Of a stretch of DNA of 11,620 bases, positions 1 through 6,629 are shown piece after piece. Both the position numbers and the translations under genes were made by a program. The notes beneath the pieces were generated by a model. It was not told where the DNA came from, made no database searches, and saw only the letters and a program-made list of their open reading frames with translations. This DNA comes from Pseudonocardiales bacterium (GTDB lineage: Bacteria > Actinomycetota > Actinomycetes > Mycobacteriales > Pseudonocardiaceae). The DNA lies in the NCBI GenBank assembly GCA_025465385.1, contig JAODNG010000053.1:1-11620 (forward strand). Direction: 5' to 3'. Within the stretch, counting starts at the first letter, position 1. Each line of letters begins with the position of its first letter.

Positions 1-526
1 CGACCTAGCCGGTGCGCTGGTCGCCAACCCGGAGGTGGTCATGCTCGACGAACCCACCACAGGATTAGACCCTCGCGGCCGGCTGGACACTTGGGAGGTC
101 ATCGCGGAGCTGGTCGCCGACGGCGCCGGCGTGCTGCTCACGACGCAATACCTGGAGGAAGCCGACCAGCTGGCAGACACCATCGCGGTGATCGACCGCG
201 GACGAGTGATCGCCCGCGGGACCTCCGACCAGCTCAAGGCGCAGGTCGGCGGGGAACGCTTGGAGATCGTGCTCGACGACGCCGCGGACCTGCCGGAGGT
301 GGCGGTGGTATTCGCCGAGGTCGGGACCGGGAAGCCGACGGTCGACACCCAGAGCCGTCGGATCAGCATCGTCGTAGACGGCGGCGCGAAATCACTGATC
401 GAGGCGTTGCGACGGCTGGATCTGCAGAGCATCCCTGTGCAGGATGTCGGCCTGCACAGACCCACCCTGGACGACGTATTCCTCAAGCTGACCGGACACG
501 CCGCGGAGAGCGGAGGGACCTCATGA
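1..526 (+). CDS. ABC transporter ATP-binding protein, DrrA type (C-terminal part, 5' end outside window)
   Basis: This is the ATPase subunit of an export-type ABC transporter, cytoplasmic and presumably paired with the permease that follows. The reading frame enters from the left edge (first full codon at base 2) and gives 174 residues. It opens with DLAGALVANPEVV, the stretch that normally follows the LSGG signature helix, so Walker A and the signature lie outside. Walker B and D-loop are clear (VVMLDEPTTGLDPRGR, about residues 12-27). The switch region reads LLTTQYLEEADQLAD, with Gln where most ABC ATPases have the H-loop His; that Gln is usual in the daunorubicin-resistance DrrA group. The last 90 or so residues match the accessory C-terminal domain of DrrA-like ATPases. 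The TGA stop overlaps the permease ATG (ATGA). The family is secure; the substrate is not, since DrrA-like proteins export drugs, lipids or unknown molecules. Confidence 0.9.
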   Translation, partial: DLAGALVANPEVVMLDEPTTGLDPRGRLDTWEVIAELVADGAGVLLTTQYLEEADQLADTIAVIDRGRVIARGTSDQLKAQVGGERLEIVLDDAADLPEVAVVFAEVGTGKPTVDTQSRRISIVVDGGAKSLIEALRRLDLQSIPVQDVGLHRPTLDDVFLKLTGHAAESGGTS

Positions 527-1326
527 CCGCTGTGACGACCTCGATGCTGCGGGATAGCAGCGTCATCACCTGGCGCAATCTGCTGAACATCCGCCGGATC
601 CCGGATCTACTGCTGGGCGCCACTGTGCAGCCGATCATGTTCGTGTTGCTGTTCGCATACGTGTTCGCAGGCAGCCTCGGTGGCGCCGCCTACCGGGAGT
701 TTCTCATTGGCGGGATCTTCGCGCAGACCGTGGCATTCAATGCCGCGTTCACCACCATGGGGCTGGCCAACGACCTGCACAATGGCATCATCGACAGGTT
801 TCGCTCGCTGCCGATATCCCGGCTCGCGGTGATCCTCGGCAGAACCACGTCCGACCTTGGGGTCAATGCGATCACCCTGGTGGTCATGAGCTTGACCGGT
901 CTGCTGGTGGGTTGGCGGATCCACAGTGGCTTCGCGGCCGCTGCGGCGGGTTACCTCACGCTGCTGCTGTTCGCCTTCGCGATGTCGTGGGTTGGGGCGC
1001 TGGTCGGGCTGATGTGCCGCACCGTGGAGGTGGCCCAAAGCGCCGGGTTAATCTGGCTTTTCCCACTCACATTTGTTTCTTCGGCCTTCGTCCCCACCGG
1101 GAACATGCCCGCGGTACTAAAAGTAGCGGCCGAGTGGAATCCGGTCACTGCAGTCGCCGATGCCAGCCGCGAATTGTTCGCCAACGCGGTGCCGCCCACG
1201 TTTCCCCGGCCTGGCGGCTGGCCCGGGGAACATTCGGTGCTCTACGCGGTGCTGTCCGCAGCCGCGATCATCGCGGTGTTCGCACCACTGACCGTGGCAC
1301 GCTACCGGCGGTTGGCCCGACGGTAG
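523..1326 (+). CDS. ABC-2 type transporter permease, DrrB type
   Basis: This 267-residue integral membrane protein should form the membrane channel for the upstream ATPase. The ATG at 523 overlaps the ATPase stop (ATGA) and has a GGAGGG ribosome site at 512-517, five bases away, so the start is well supported. The architecture is that of ABC-2 permeases: a cytoplasmic amphipathic N-terminus (about 1-30) and about six hydrophobic segments (near 31-50, 60-80, 112-130, 140-164, 172-190 and 238-258). Family-typical stretches include DRFRSLPISRLAVILGRT (91-108) and FVSSAFVPTGNMP (184-196), followed by the EWNPVTAVADASRELF region (204-219), all strongly reminiscent of DrrB. It ends CGG TAG only 3 nt from the stop of convergent rluB. 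Function as an exporter is inferred from family; the substrate is unknown. No dedicated promoter is visible because the operon begins outside the window. Confidence 0.9.
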   Translation: MTAVTTSMLRDSSVITWRNLLNIRRIPDLLLGATVQPIMFVLLFAYVFAGSLGGAAYREFLIGGIFAQTVAFNAAFTTMGLANDLHNGIIDRFRSLPISRLAVILGRTTSDLGVNAITLVVMSLTGLLVGWRIHSGFAAAAAGYLTLLLFAFAMSWVGALVGLMCRTVEVAQSAGLIWLFPLTFVSSAFVPTGNMPAVLKVAAEWNPVTAVADASRELFANAVPPTFPRPGGWPGEHSVLYAVLSAAAIIAVFAPLTVARYRRLARR

Positions 1327-1343
1327 CACCTACCGGCCGACCG
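1309..1343. terminator. Shared hairpin over two convergent stop codons (possible bidirectional terminator)
   Basis: CGGTAG (1321-1326) and CTACCG (1330-1335) are perfect inverted copies separated by the three bases CAC, which are the whole intergenic gap. The TAG in each arm is the stop codon of one gene (permease on plus, rluB on minus). An outer stem of eight pairs (1309-1316 with 1336-1343, one T-G wobble) continues the structure after a 4-nt bulge at 1317-1320. Neither strand has a T-run after the stem, so this is not a canonical intrinsic terminator. The structure is seen directly; termination is inferred. Confidence 0.5.
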
Positions 1344-2154
1344 CACGGTTGAGAGCGCCGACCTCAGGACGCGAGAGCACCCGGACCGTGCCGGGACGCT
1401 GCTCGCCGAGGCGGACATCGGCGATCGCGGTACGCACCAGCCGCAGCACCGGGTGCCCGACCTCAGCGAGCAGCCGGCGCACGATGTGTTTGCGACCCTC
1501 GTGTAACACCACCTCAACTAGCGCCTTGCCCGGCATGGCCTGCACGACCCGGAATCCGTCGACGGCCACCGGGCCGTCGTCGAAGTGCACTCCAGCGCGC
1601 AGAGTCCGGCCCAGCGATCGAGGTACTGGGCCGGGCACCTCCGCCAGGTAGGTCTTGAGTACTCGATAAGAGGGGTGCATCAGCCGGTGCGCCAGGTCCC
1701 CGTCGTTGGTGAGCAGCAGCAGACCCTCGGTATCCGCGTCGAGACGACCGACATGGAACAGGCGTTGCGCCCGGTCGGCCACGTAGTCGCCGACACAGGG
1801 TCGGCCGCGGTCGTCGGACATCGTGGAGTGCACGCCGCGCGGCTTGTTCAACGCCAGGTGCTCCACGTCGGAACGCAGCTCCAACCGCATGCCATCGACG
1901 TGGATCACCGCGTTGTCGGGGTCGACCCGCACCCCCATCTCGCGAACCACGACTCCGTCCACCTGCACCCGGCCGCGGGCGATCATCTCCTCGGCGGCAC
2001 GCCGAGAGGCCACCCCTGCCGCAGCGAGCACCTTGTGCAGCCGTGGCAGCCCAGAAACTGACTGAGGCTCCGCCTTCGACTGGCACGTCACCTGGGCCGT
2101 CGCCTTCGACTGGCCCATCGCCTTAGATTGGGACATCGTCTTAGCAGGGGACAT
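1330..2154 (-). CDS. rluB: 23S rRNA pseudouridine synthase, RluB/RsuA family
   Basis: This enzyme isomerises a uridine in 23S rRNA to pseudouridine; the E. coli RluB target is U2605, and the same site is assumed here. With the ATG at 2154 it has 274 residues. An N-terminal S4 RNA-binding domain (about 37-90, RLHKVLAAAGVASRRAAEEMI) precedes the catalytic domain, which carries ALNKPRGVHSTMSDDRGRPC (101-120) and the catalytic Asp139 within HVGRLDADTEGLLLLTNDG. Later come HEGRKHIVRRLLAEVGHPV (218-236) and LGEQRPGTVR (249-258). The first 35 or so residues are an unusual Met/Gln/Ser/Lys-rich tail built from an 18-bp repeat. The 2154 start overlaps scpB by 14 nt; in-frame ATGs at 2136 and 2118 are alternatives, each preceded by AAG-rich sequence (AAGACG or AAGGCG). 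The M. tuberculosis homologue lacks such a long tail as I recall. Function is secure, exact start is not. Confidence 0.92.
   Translation of the reverse strand: MSPAKTMSQSKAMGQSKATAQVTCQSKAEPQSVSGLPRLHKVLAAAGVASRRAAEEMIARGRVQVDGVVVREMGVRVDPDNAVIHVDGMRLELRSDVEHLALNKPRGVHSTMSDDRGRPCVGDYVADRAQRLFHVGRLDADTEGLLLLTNDGDLAHRLMHPSYRVLKTYLAEVPGPVPRSLGRTLRAGVHFDDGPVAVDGFRVVQAMPGKALVEVVLHEGRKHIVRRLLAEVGHPVLRLVRTAIADVRLGEQRPGTVRVLSRPEVGALNRAVGR
2071..2154 (-). repeat. Degenerate 18-bp tandem repeat in the rluB 5' end
   Basis: Three adjacent 18-bp units (2101-2118, 2119-2136, 2137-2154) and a fourth at 2071-2088, set off by 12 nt, follow the plus-strand pattern CGCCTTnGAyTGGnnCAT. Adjacent units agree at 14 of 18 positions, and the fourth agrees with the 2101 unit at 16 of 18. 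In rluB they encode MSPAKT, MSQSKA, MGQSKA and a CQSKA relic. The scpB TAA stop lies inside the outermost unit (2141-2143). Three units end in CAT, so each supplies an in-frame ATG to rluB. Confidence 0.75.
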
Positions 2155-2743
2155 CGTCGATAGTGTCGATATCGGGTAGCAGCGGGGCGATTGGAGGTAG
2201 CTCCGCCAATGAGGACAGTCCGAGCCGCTCCAGGAACAGCTCTGTGGTGCGGTAAAGCACACCGTGAGTCTCCGGGTCAGTCCCGATTTCCTCGATCAAA
2301 CCTCGGACCAGCAAGGTTCGCATCACTCCGTCGACGTTGACCCCACGTACCGCGGCGACTCGCGAGCGGGTGACCGGCTGCCGGTAGGCCACCACCGCCA
2401 GAGTTTCCAGGGCCGCGCGGGTGAGCCTCGCACGCTGCCCATCGAGCAATAGCCGCTCTACGAACGGGGCATACAGATCGCGGGTGTGTAACCGCCATCC
2501 CTGCGCGACCTGCCGCAGGTCGATACCACGACCGCCGTCGGCGTAGCCATCGCGCAGCCGGTGCAGCGCCTCAACCACCCGCATCACTGGTTGGTCCAGC
2601 GCGCTGGCCAGCATGTCCTCGGCCGCCGGGCAGTCCACCACCAGCAGCAGCGCTTCCAGCGCGGCGTCGAGCTCATCGTCGCCGAGCAGCGACGGCAGGG
2701 CATCGGTCGCGGCGGATGGTTCCATCAGCGCGGTTTCATTCAC
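2141..2743 (-). CDS. scpB: Segregation and condensation protein B (ScpB)
   Basis: ScpB dimerises and binds the kleisin ScpA in the SMC-ScpAB complex, which compacts and helps separate newly replicated chromosomes. The protein has 200 residues, about the usual length. It has two winged-helix regions. The first begins with DELDAALEALLLVVDCPAAED (23-43). The second holds the family hallmark RAALETLAVVAYRQPVTRSRVAAVRGV (109-135), then VMRTLLVRGLIEEIG (140-154), and GVLYRTTELFLERLGLSSLAELPP (161-184). The start is GTG at 2743, overlapping the scpA stop as GTGA, with a GAGG motif seven bases upstream; Met7 is an alternative. The acidic tail DIDTIDDVPC is short. The TAA stop falls within the 18-bp repeat of rluB. 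Assignment is secure from sequence and from the scpA neighbour. Confidence 0.95.
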   Translation of the reverse strand: MNETALMEPSAATDALPSLLGDDELDAALEALLLVVDCPAAEDMLASALDQPVMRVVEALHRLRDGYADGGRGIDLRQVAQGWRLHTRDLYAPFVERLLLDGQRARLTRAALETLAVVAYRQPVTRSRVAAVRGVNVDGVMRTLLVRGLIEEIGTDPETHGVLYRTTELFLERLGLSSLAELPPIAPLLPDIDTIDDVPC

Positions 2744-3579
2744 CGGTAATCCTCGTCATCTTGCCCATCGCTATCCGGTTCCTCGTCCAGGTCGGTGACC
2801 GCGGCGGACTGCTGCGCGTCGCCCGTCCACAGAACACATAACTCACCCAACGGATCGACCTGGTCGAAGACCACCACTGCGGAACGGTACAGATCGAGCA
2901 ACGCCAGGAAGCGGGCGACCACCTCTCTGGTGTGCCCACAGTCGGCGACCAGACTGCGGAACGTCGCCTGACCCTCGCGCTCCAGCCTGTCACGAAGCAC
3001 GGCCGCATGCTCGCGCACGGACACCTGCGGGGTGTGTAGATGCTCCAGCGACACTGTCGGTGGTGGCGGTTTCGGCCCGAACACCGCAGCCGCGGTCTCG
3101 GCGAACCGATCAGCGTCGACACCGAGCAACACCTCGGGCAGCAAACCGGCAAACCGCTCCTCAAGCGCCACTGATCTTGGGTAACGGCGCATCGCCGCCG
3201 CTTCCAGCTCAGTGAACAGCGCGGCGACCTGCTTGTAGGCCCGGTACTGCAGCAGCCGGGCGAACAGCAGGTCCCGTGCCTCCAGCAAGGCGAGGTCTGC
3301 TTCGTCCTCGACCTCGGCCGCCGGCAACAAGCGGGCTGCCTTGAGGTCCAGCAGCGTCGCCGCGACGACCAGGAATTCGGTGGTCTCGTCGAGATCGAAA
3401 GACTCACCCAGCACCCGCAGGTGGGCGATGAACTCGTCGGTGACCTGGTGCAGGGCCACCTCGGTAACGTCCATCTGATGCTGCGAGATGAGCTGCAGCA
3501 ACAGATCGAACGGGCCCTCGAAGTTGTGCAACCGCACCGTGAAGCGACCGGACGCAGCAGGGGCGGCTGACACCATCAT
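2740..3579 (-). CDS. scpA: Segregation and condensation protein A (ScpA, kleisin)
   Basis: ScpA is the kleisin that bridges the SMC heads and recruits ScpB on the nucleoid. From ATG 3579 it has 279 residues, matching the homologues I recall (about 278 in M. tuberculosis). The N-terminal kleisin domain is unmistakable: FTVRLHNFEGPFDLLLQLI (13-31), DVTEVALHQVTDEFI (37-51), then EFLVVAATLLDLKAARLLP (68-86). A helical middle follows (LALLEARDLLFARLLQYRAYK, 96-116). The C-terminal winged helix includes TFRSLVADCGHTREVVARFLALLDLYR (206-232). An acidic tail ends the protein. The ATG at 3577-3579 overlaps the parA stop (ATGATGG), and a second ATG follows directly at 3576; the frame stays open further upstream, but only inside parA, so that extension is rejected. 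The stop overlaps the scpB start, which suggests matched synthesis of the two partners. Confidence 0.95.
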   Translation of the reverse strand: MMVSAAPAASGRFTVRLHNFEGPFDLLLQLISQHQMDVTEVALHQVTDEFIAHLRVLGESFDLDETTEFLVVAATLLDLKAARLLPAAEVEDEADLALLEARDLLFARLLQYRAYKQVAALFTELEAAAMRRYPRSVALEERFAGLLPEVLLGVDADRFAETAAAVFGPKPPPPTVSLEHLHTPQVSVREHAAVLRDRLEREGQATFRSLVADCGHTREVVARFLALLDLYRSAVVVFDQVDPLGELCVLWTGDAQQSAAVTDLDEEPDSDGQDDEDYR

Positions 3580-4484
3580 CGCGCGATCACCTCGCGGGCC
3601 AGCGTGCGGTAGGCATTGGCGCCAGCGGATTTCGGTGCCCACCGGGTGATCGGCTCGCCGGCAACGGTGGTCTCCGGGAAGCGAACCGTTCGGCTGATCA
3701 CGGCATCGAACACGGTGTCGCCGAAAGCCTCCACCACCCGCGCCATCACTTCCCGGGCGTGCAGGGTGCGCGGGTCGTACATCGTGGCGAGGATGCCCGT
3801 GATCGTCAGATCTGGGTTGAGGCGCTCACGTACCTTGTCGATCGTGTCCATCAGTAGCGCAACCCCGCGCAGGCTGAAGAACTCACATTCCAAGGGGATC
3901 AGCACCCCGTCCGCGCACGCCAGCGCATTGATGGTGAGCAGGCCTAACGATGGCTGGCAGTCCACCAGGATGAAGTCATAGTGCGGCAGCAGCGGCCGCA
4001 GAGTTCGACCCAGCGCCTGTTCCCGACCCACCTCGGTGACCAGTTGCACTTCCGCGGCGGACAGGTCGATGTTGCTCGGCAGCAGGTCCATCCCCGGCAC
4101 CGATGTCGGCCGGACGACCTCGTCCACCGAGACGCCCTGGCCCATGATCAAGTTGTAGATGGTGCGGTCAAGGTGGTGTGACGCCACCCCGAGCCCGACC
4201 GACAAAGCGCCTTGCGGATCGAAGTCGACCAGCAGAACCCGGCGGCCGTACTCGGTCAGCGCGGCTCCGAGGTTGATCGTCGAAGTGGTCTTGCCGACGC
4301 CGCCCTTCTGGTTGCAGATCGCCAACACCCGGGCCGGGCCGTGCCGGTCCAGCGGGGGTGGCTGCGGCACAGTGCGGCGCCGGCGTCCAGTCGGTTCGAT
4401 CCCGTCGCCCGGAGCCCCATCGTCGGAGGAGATCGGCGCGGTTGGCGCAACCAGCGGCTGTTGCGCGGATGCCCAAGTCGACAT
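3576..4484 (-). CDS. parA: ParA/Soj-family chromosome partitioning ATPase
   Basis: This is a Walker-type ATPase of the ParA/MinD superfamily, 302 residues from ATG 4484. The deviant Walker A motif NQKGGVGKTTS spans 58-68 with signature Lys60 and P-loop Lys65. LLVDFDPQGALSVGLG (84-99) is Walker A', and FILVDCQPSLGLLTINAL (171-188) is Walker B with Asp175. The sequence LIPLECEFFSLRGV (195-208) is typical of chromosomal ParA. A basic, proline-rich N-terminal tail of about 50 residues (GRRRRTVPQPPP) precedes the fold and may contact DNA. No parB gene or parS-like site is seen nearby. Position directly before scpA matches M. tuberculosis Rv1708, so this is probably the second ParA-like protein linked to ScpAB rather than the origin-proximal ParA. 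The frame is open up to 4568, but the added residues lie within xerD, and the G-rich site at 4494-4500 supports the 4484 start. Confidence 0.92.
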   Translation of the reverse strand: MSTWASAQQPLVAPTAPISSDDGAPGDGIEPTGRRRRTVPQPPPLDRHGPARVLAICNQKGGVGKTTSTINLGAALTEYGRRVLLVDFDPQGALSVGLGVASHHLDRTIYNLIMGQGVSVDEVVRPTSVPGMDLLPSNIDLSAAEVQLVTEVGREQALGRTLRPLLPHYDFILVDCQPSLGLLTINALACADGVLIPLECEFFSLRGVALLMDTIDKVRERLNPDLTITGILATMYDPRTLHAREVMARVVEAFGDTVFDAVISRTVRFPETTVAGEPITRWAPKSAGANAYRTLAREVIAR

Positions 4485-4493
4485 GAAACCCAA

Positions 4494-4500
4494 TCCCCCT
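4494..4500 (-). promoter_or_regulatory. G-rich ribosome binding site of parA
   Basis: On the minus strand AGGGGGA lies nine bases before the ATG at 4484. It decides the parA start against the upstream in-frame ATGs near 4559-4568, which fall inside xerD. The 43-nt xerD-parA gap is the only break in the pyrG to rluB run of coupled genes, so translation restarts independently here. I see no convincing -35/-10 pair in the gap. Confidence 0.5.
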
Positions 4501-4527
4501 TCCCACGCGGTGCGATGTCCGGGGAGC

Positions 4528-5517
4528 CTAGCCCCTGGCCCGCGGATGGGCAGTCGCATAGACCTCACGCAGGTTGTCTACCGTCACCAGTGTGTAGACC
4601 TGCGTCGTGGTGACGGAGGCATGCCCCAGCAGTTCCTGCACCACCCGCACGTCCGCACCACCCTCCAACAGGTGAGTCGCAAACGAGTGCCGCAGGGTGT
4701 GCGGTGACACCGCCGCGGCGATCTCGGTGCGCGCCGCGGCATCCTGGAGCACCGCCCAGGCGCTCTGCCGGGACAACCGGGCACCCCGGGCATTGAGAAA
4801 AACTGCGGGAAGGCCCCGCCCGCGGGCGGCGAAGGTGGGGCGGCCGCGGACCAGGTAGGCATCCAATGCGGCCAGCGCCGGCCGGCCCACCGGCACCAGC
4901 CGCTGCTTGCCCCCTTTGCCGCGCAGCAGCACGGTGCGGGCCGTGCCGTCGACGTCGTCGCTGTCCAGCCCGACCGCTTCGGAGATCCGTGCGCCGGTGG
5001 AGTACAGAAACTCCAGCAGCGCTCGGTCGCGCAGGCAACGAGGGCCGCCGTCTGCGGGGTACACCTCGAGCAACCGCAGCACCTCGTGCACCCCGAGGGC
5101 CTTGGGCAGCCGTTTCGGCGGCCGCGGGGGGTGTACTTCGGCTGTGACGTCGGCTGCCACCAATCCCTCCCGAAGGGCGAACCGGTGCAGCCCCCGTGCC
5201 GCGACCAGCGCCCGGGCCGCGGAGGACGGCGCCAGCGGCCGGTACTCACCGGCTCCCGCACGCAGCGCGGCGAGGAACCCGGTGACCTGCTCCTCGCGCA
5301 CCTCGGCGAGTCCCTCGACGCCGGTCGACGCCAAGTGTGCGGCGTAGCGGCGCAAGTCCCGGGCATAGGAATCGAGCGTGTTCGGTGACGTACCGCGTTC
5401 CACCGCGAGGTGGTCCAGATAGTCAGAGATCGCCGCCGCCAGCGCGGGCGGCAACGCGGCGCCGTGCTGGCCGACCGACGGTGAACCGGCGGGGATACGC
5501 GTCAGGCCAGCACTCAC
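4528..5517 (-). CDS. xerD: Site-specific tyrosine recombinase XerD
   Basis: XerD works with XerC at the dif site to resolve chromosome dimers. The protein has 329 residues, slightly longer than the usual ~300 because of an N-terminal tail. The SAM-like core-binding domain (about 24-120) contains ISDYLDHLAVERGTSPNTLDSYARDLRRY. The catalytic domain holds the complete set: Arg177 (STGARISEAVGL), Lys201 (RGKGGKQRLVPVG), His273 and Arg276 (SPHTLRHSFATHLLEGG), His299 (LLGHASVTTTQ) and nucleophile Tyr308 (QVYT). The spacings equal those I recall for E. coli XerD (R148, K172, H244, R247, H270, Y279). The start is GTG at 5517, overlapping the ald stop as GTGA, with GAGG seven bases upstream. XerD rather than XerC is supported by place beside scpAB and by the motif context. 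No phage genes flank it, so it is a housekeeping recombinase. Confidence 0.93.
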   Translation of the reverse strand: MSAGLTRIPAGSPSVGQHGAALPPALAAAISDYLDHLAVERGTSPNTLDSYARDLRRYAAHLASTGVEGLAEVREEQVTGFLAALRAGAGEYRPLAPSSAARALVAARGLHRFALREGLVAADVTAEVHPPRPPKRLPKALGVHEVLRLLEVYPADGGPRCLRDRALLEFLYSTGARISEAVGLDSDDVDGTARTVLLRGKGGKQRLVPVGRPALAALDAYLVRGRPTFAARGRGLPAVFLNARGARLSRQSAWAVLQDAAARTEIAAAVSPHTLRHSFATHLLEGGADVRVVQELLGHASVTTTQVYTLVTVDNLREVYATAHPRARG

Positions 5518-6629
5518 CCGAGTGCCTCAGCTAGCGGCAGGTGCTCGAGACCGTGCGCCCTGGCGACCTCGACGGATACCACCGCGCCCCCCGCCACGTT
5601 GACTCCTCTGGCTAGCGCCAGGTCATCCTGCACGGCCTGGCGTAGGCCCTTGTCGGCCAGCGCGCAGATGTAGGGCAGGGTGACATTGGTCAGCGCATAG
5701 GTGGAGGTGTGCGGTACCGCGCCGGGCATGTTGGCCACGCAGTAGAATACCGAGTTGCCCACGGTGAAAGTGGGATCGGCGTGCGTCGTGGGTCGCGAGT
5801 CAGCGAAGCAGCCACCCTGGTCGATCGCGATGTCCACCAACACCGATCCCGGACGCATCCGGCTGACCAGGTCATGGCTGACCAAGGTGGGGGCTTTGGC
5901 GCCGGGCACCAGAACGGCGCCGATCACCAGGTCAGCCCACAGGCACGCCTTGTCCACCTCATAAGCGTTCGACGCGATGGTCTGCAGGTGCCCCCGGTAA
6001 CCGAAGTCGATCTCCCGGAGCCGGTTGATGTTGGTATCCAGCACCATCACCTCGGCTTGCAGTCCCAGCGCGATGGTGGCCGCGTTCATCCCCGATACCC
6101 CGGCCCCGAGCACCACCACTTTGCCGGCGGGCACCCCGGAGACCCCGCCGAGCAGTACCCCGCGGCCACCCTGCATGCGCTCCAAGCAGTGCGCACCTAC
6201 CTGCGGAGCCATCCGCCCGGCGACCTCGCTCATCGGGGCCAGCAGGGGCAGCGAGCCGTCCGGCAGCTGCACGGTCTCGTAGGCGATCGCGTCGATCCCG
6301 GCGTCGATCAGCGCAGTCGTGCACTCCGCCGACGCGGCCAGATGCAAGTAGGTGAAGAGGATCTGGTCCTTGCGCATCCGGTGATACTCCGCCGCCACCG
6401 GCTCCTTGACCTTGAGTACCAGCTCAGCCTCGGCCCACACATCGTCGGCCTGACCCACGATGCGGGCACCCGCGGCCAGGTAAGCCTCGTCGGGAAACGC
6501 ACAGCCGACCCCGGCGTTGCGTTCAATCAGCACGTCATGGCCGCGGCGGGTCAACTCGTGCACTCCAGCAGGCGTGAGCGCGACCCGGTACTCGTGGACC
6601 TTCAGTTCCCGCGGAACACCGATCCTCAC
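5514..6629 (-). CDS. ald: L-alanine dehydrogenase
   Basis: This cytoplasmic enzyme interconverts L-alanine and pyruvate plus ammonia using NAD(H). From GTG 6629 it has 371 residues, exactly the family's usual length. Key residues fall at the numbers known for M. tuberculosis Ald: Arg15 (EYRVALTPAG), Lys75 (LKVKEP), His96 (TYLHLAAS) and Asp270 (VDIAIDQGG). The NAD-binding loop VLGAGVSGMNA covers 173-183, with Asp198 after the second strand. The C-terminal half keeps SRPTTHADPTF and FYCVANMPGAVPHTSTYALTN. The start overlaps the Nudix stop as GTGA; the frame is open to 6677 but would intrude on the Nudix gene. The location inside a pyrG-xerD-scpAB run differs from M. tuberculosis, where ald (Rv2780) stands elsewhere, yet a similar arrangement occurs in Streptomyces as I recall. 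It may link amino-nitrogen or redox balance to growth; regulation is not visible. Confidence 0.95.
   Translation of the reverse strand: MRIGVPRELKVHEYRVALTPAGVHELTRRGHDVLIERNAGVGCAFPDEAYLAAGARIVGQADDVWAEAELVLKVKEPVAAEYHRMRKDQILFTYLHLAASAECTTALIDAGIDAIAYETVQLPDGSLPLLAPMSEVAGRMAPQVGAHCLERMQGGRGVLLGGVSGVPAGKVVVLGAGVSGMNAATIALGLQAEVMVLDTNINRLREIDFGYRGHLQTIASNAYEVDKACLWADLVIGAVLVPGAKAPTLVSHDLVSRMRPGSVLVDIAIDQGGCFADSRPTTHADPTFTVGNSVFYCVANMPGAVPHTSTYALTNVTLPYICALADKGLRQAVQDDLALARGVNVAGGAVVSVEVARAHGLEHLPLAEALG

Noticed and set aside
91..522. Extension of the permease frame upstream of 523
   Set aside because: The extended part is an Arg/Gly-rich shadow of the ATPase frame. The ATG at 523 has a good ribosome site and the family's N-terminus.
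2155..2262. Upstream extension of rluB to 2262
   Set aside because: It would overlap scpB by more than 100 bases, and the Cys/Trp/Ser-rich peptide resembles no S4-domain protein.
4485..4568. Upstream extension of the parA frame into xerD
   Set aside because: The added residues read through the xerD end and stop region, and a G-rich ribosome site supports the ATG at 4484.
4528..5517. Phage or integron integrase
   Set aside because: Tyrosine recombinase motif spacings match XerD exactly. The flanking genes are conserved housekeeping genes and no att-like repeats were seen.
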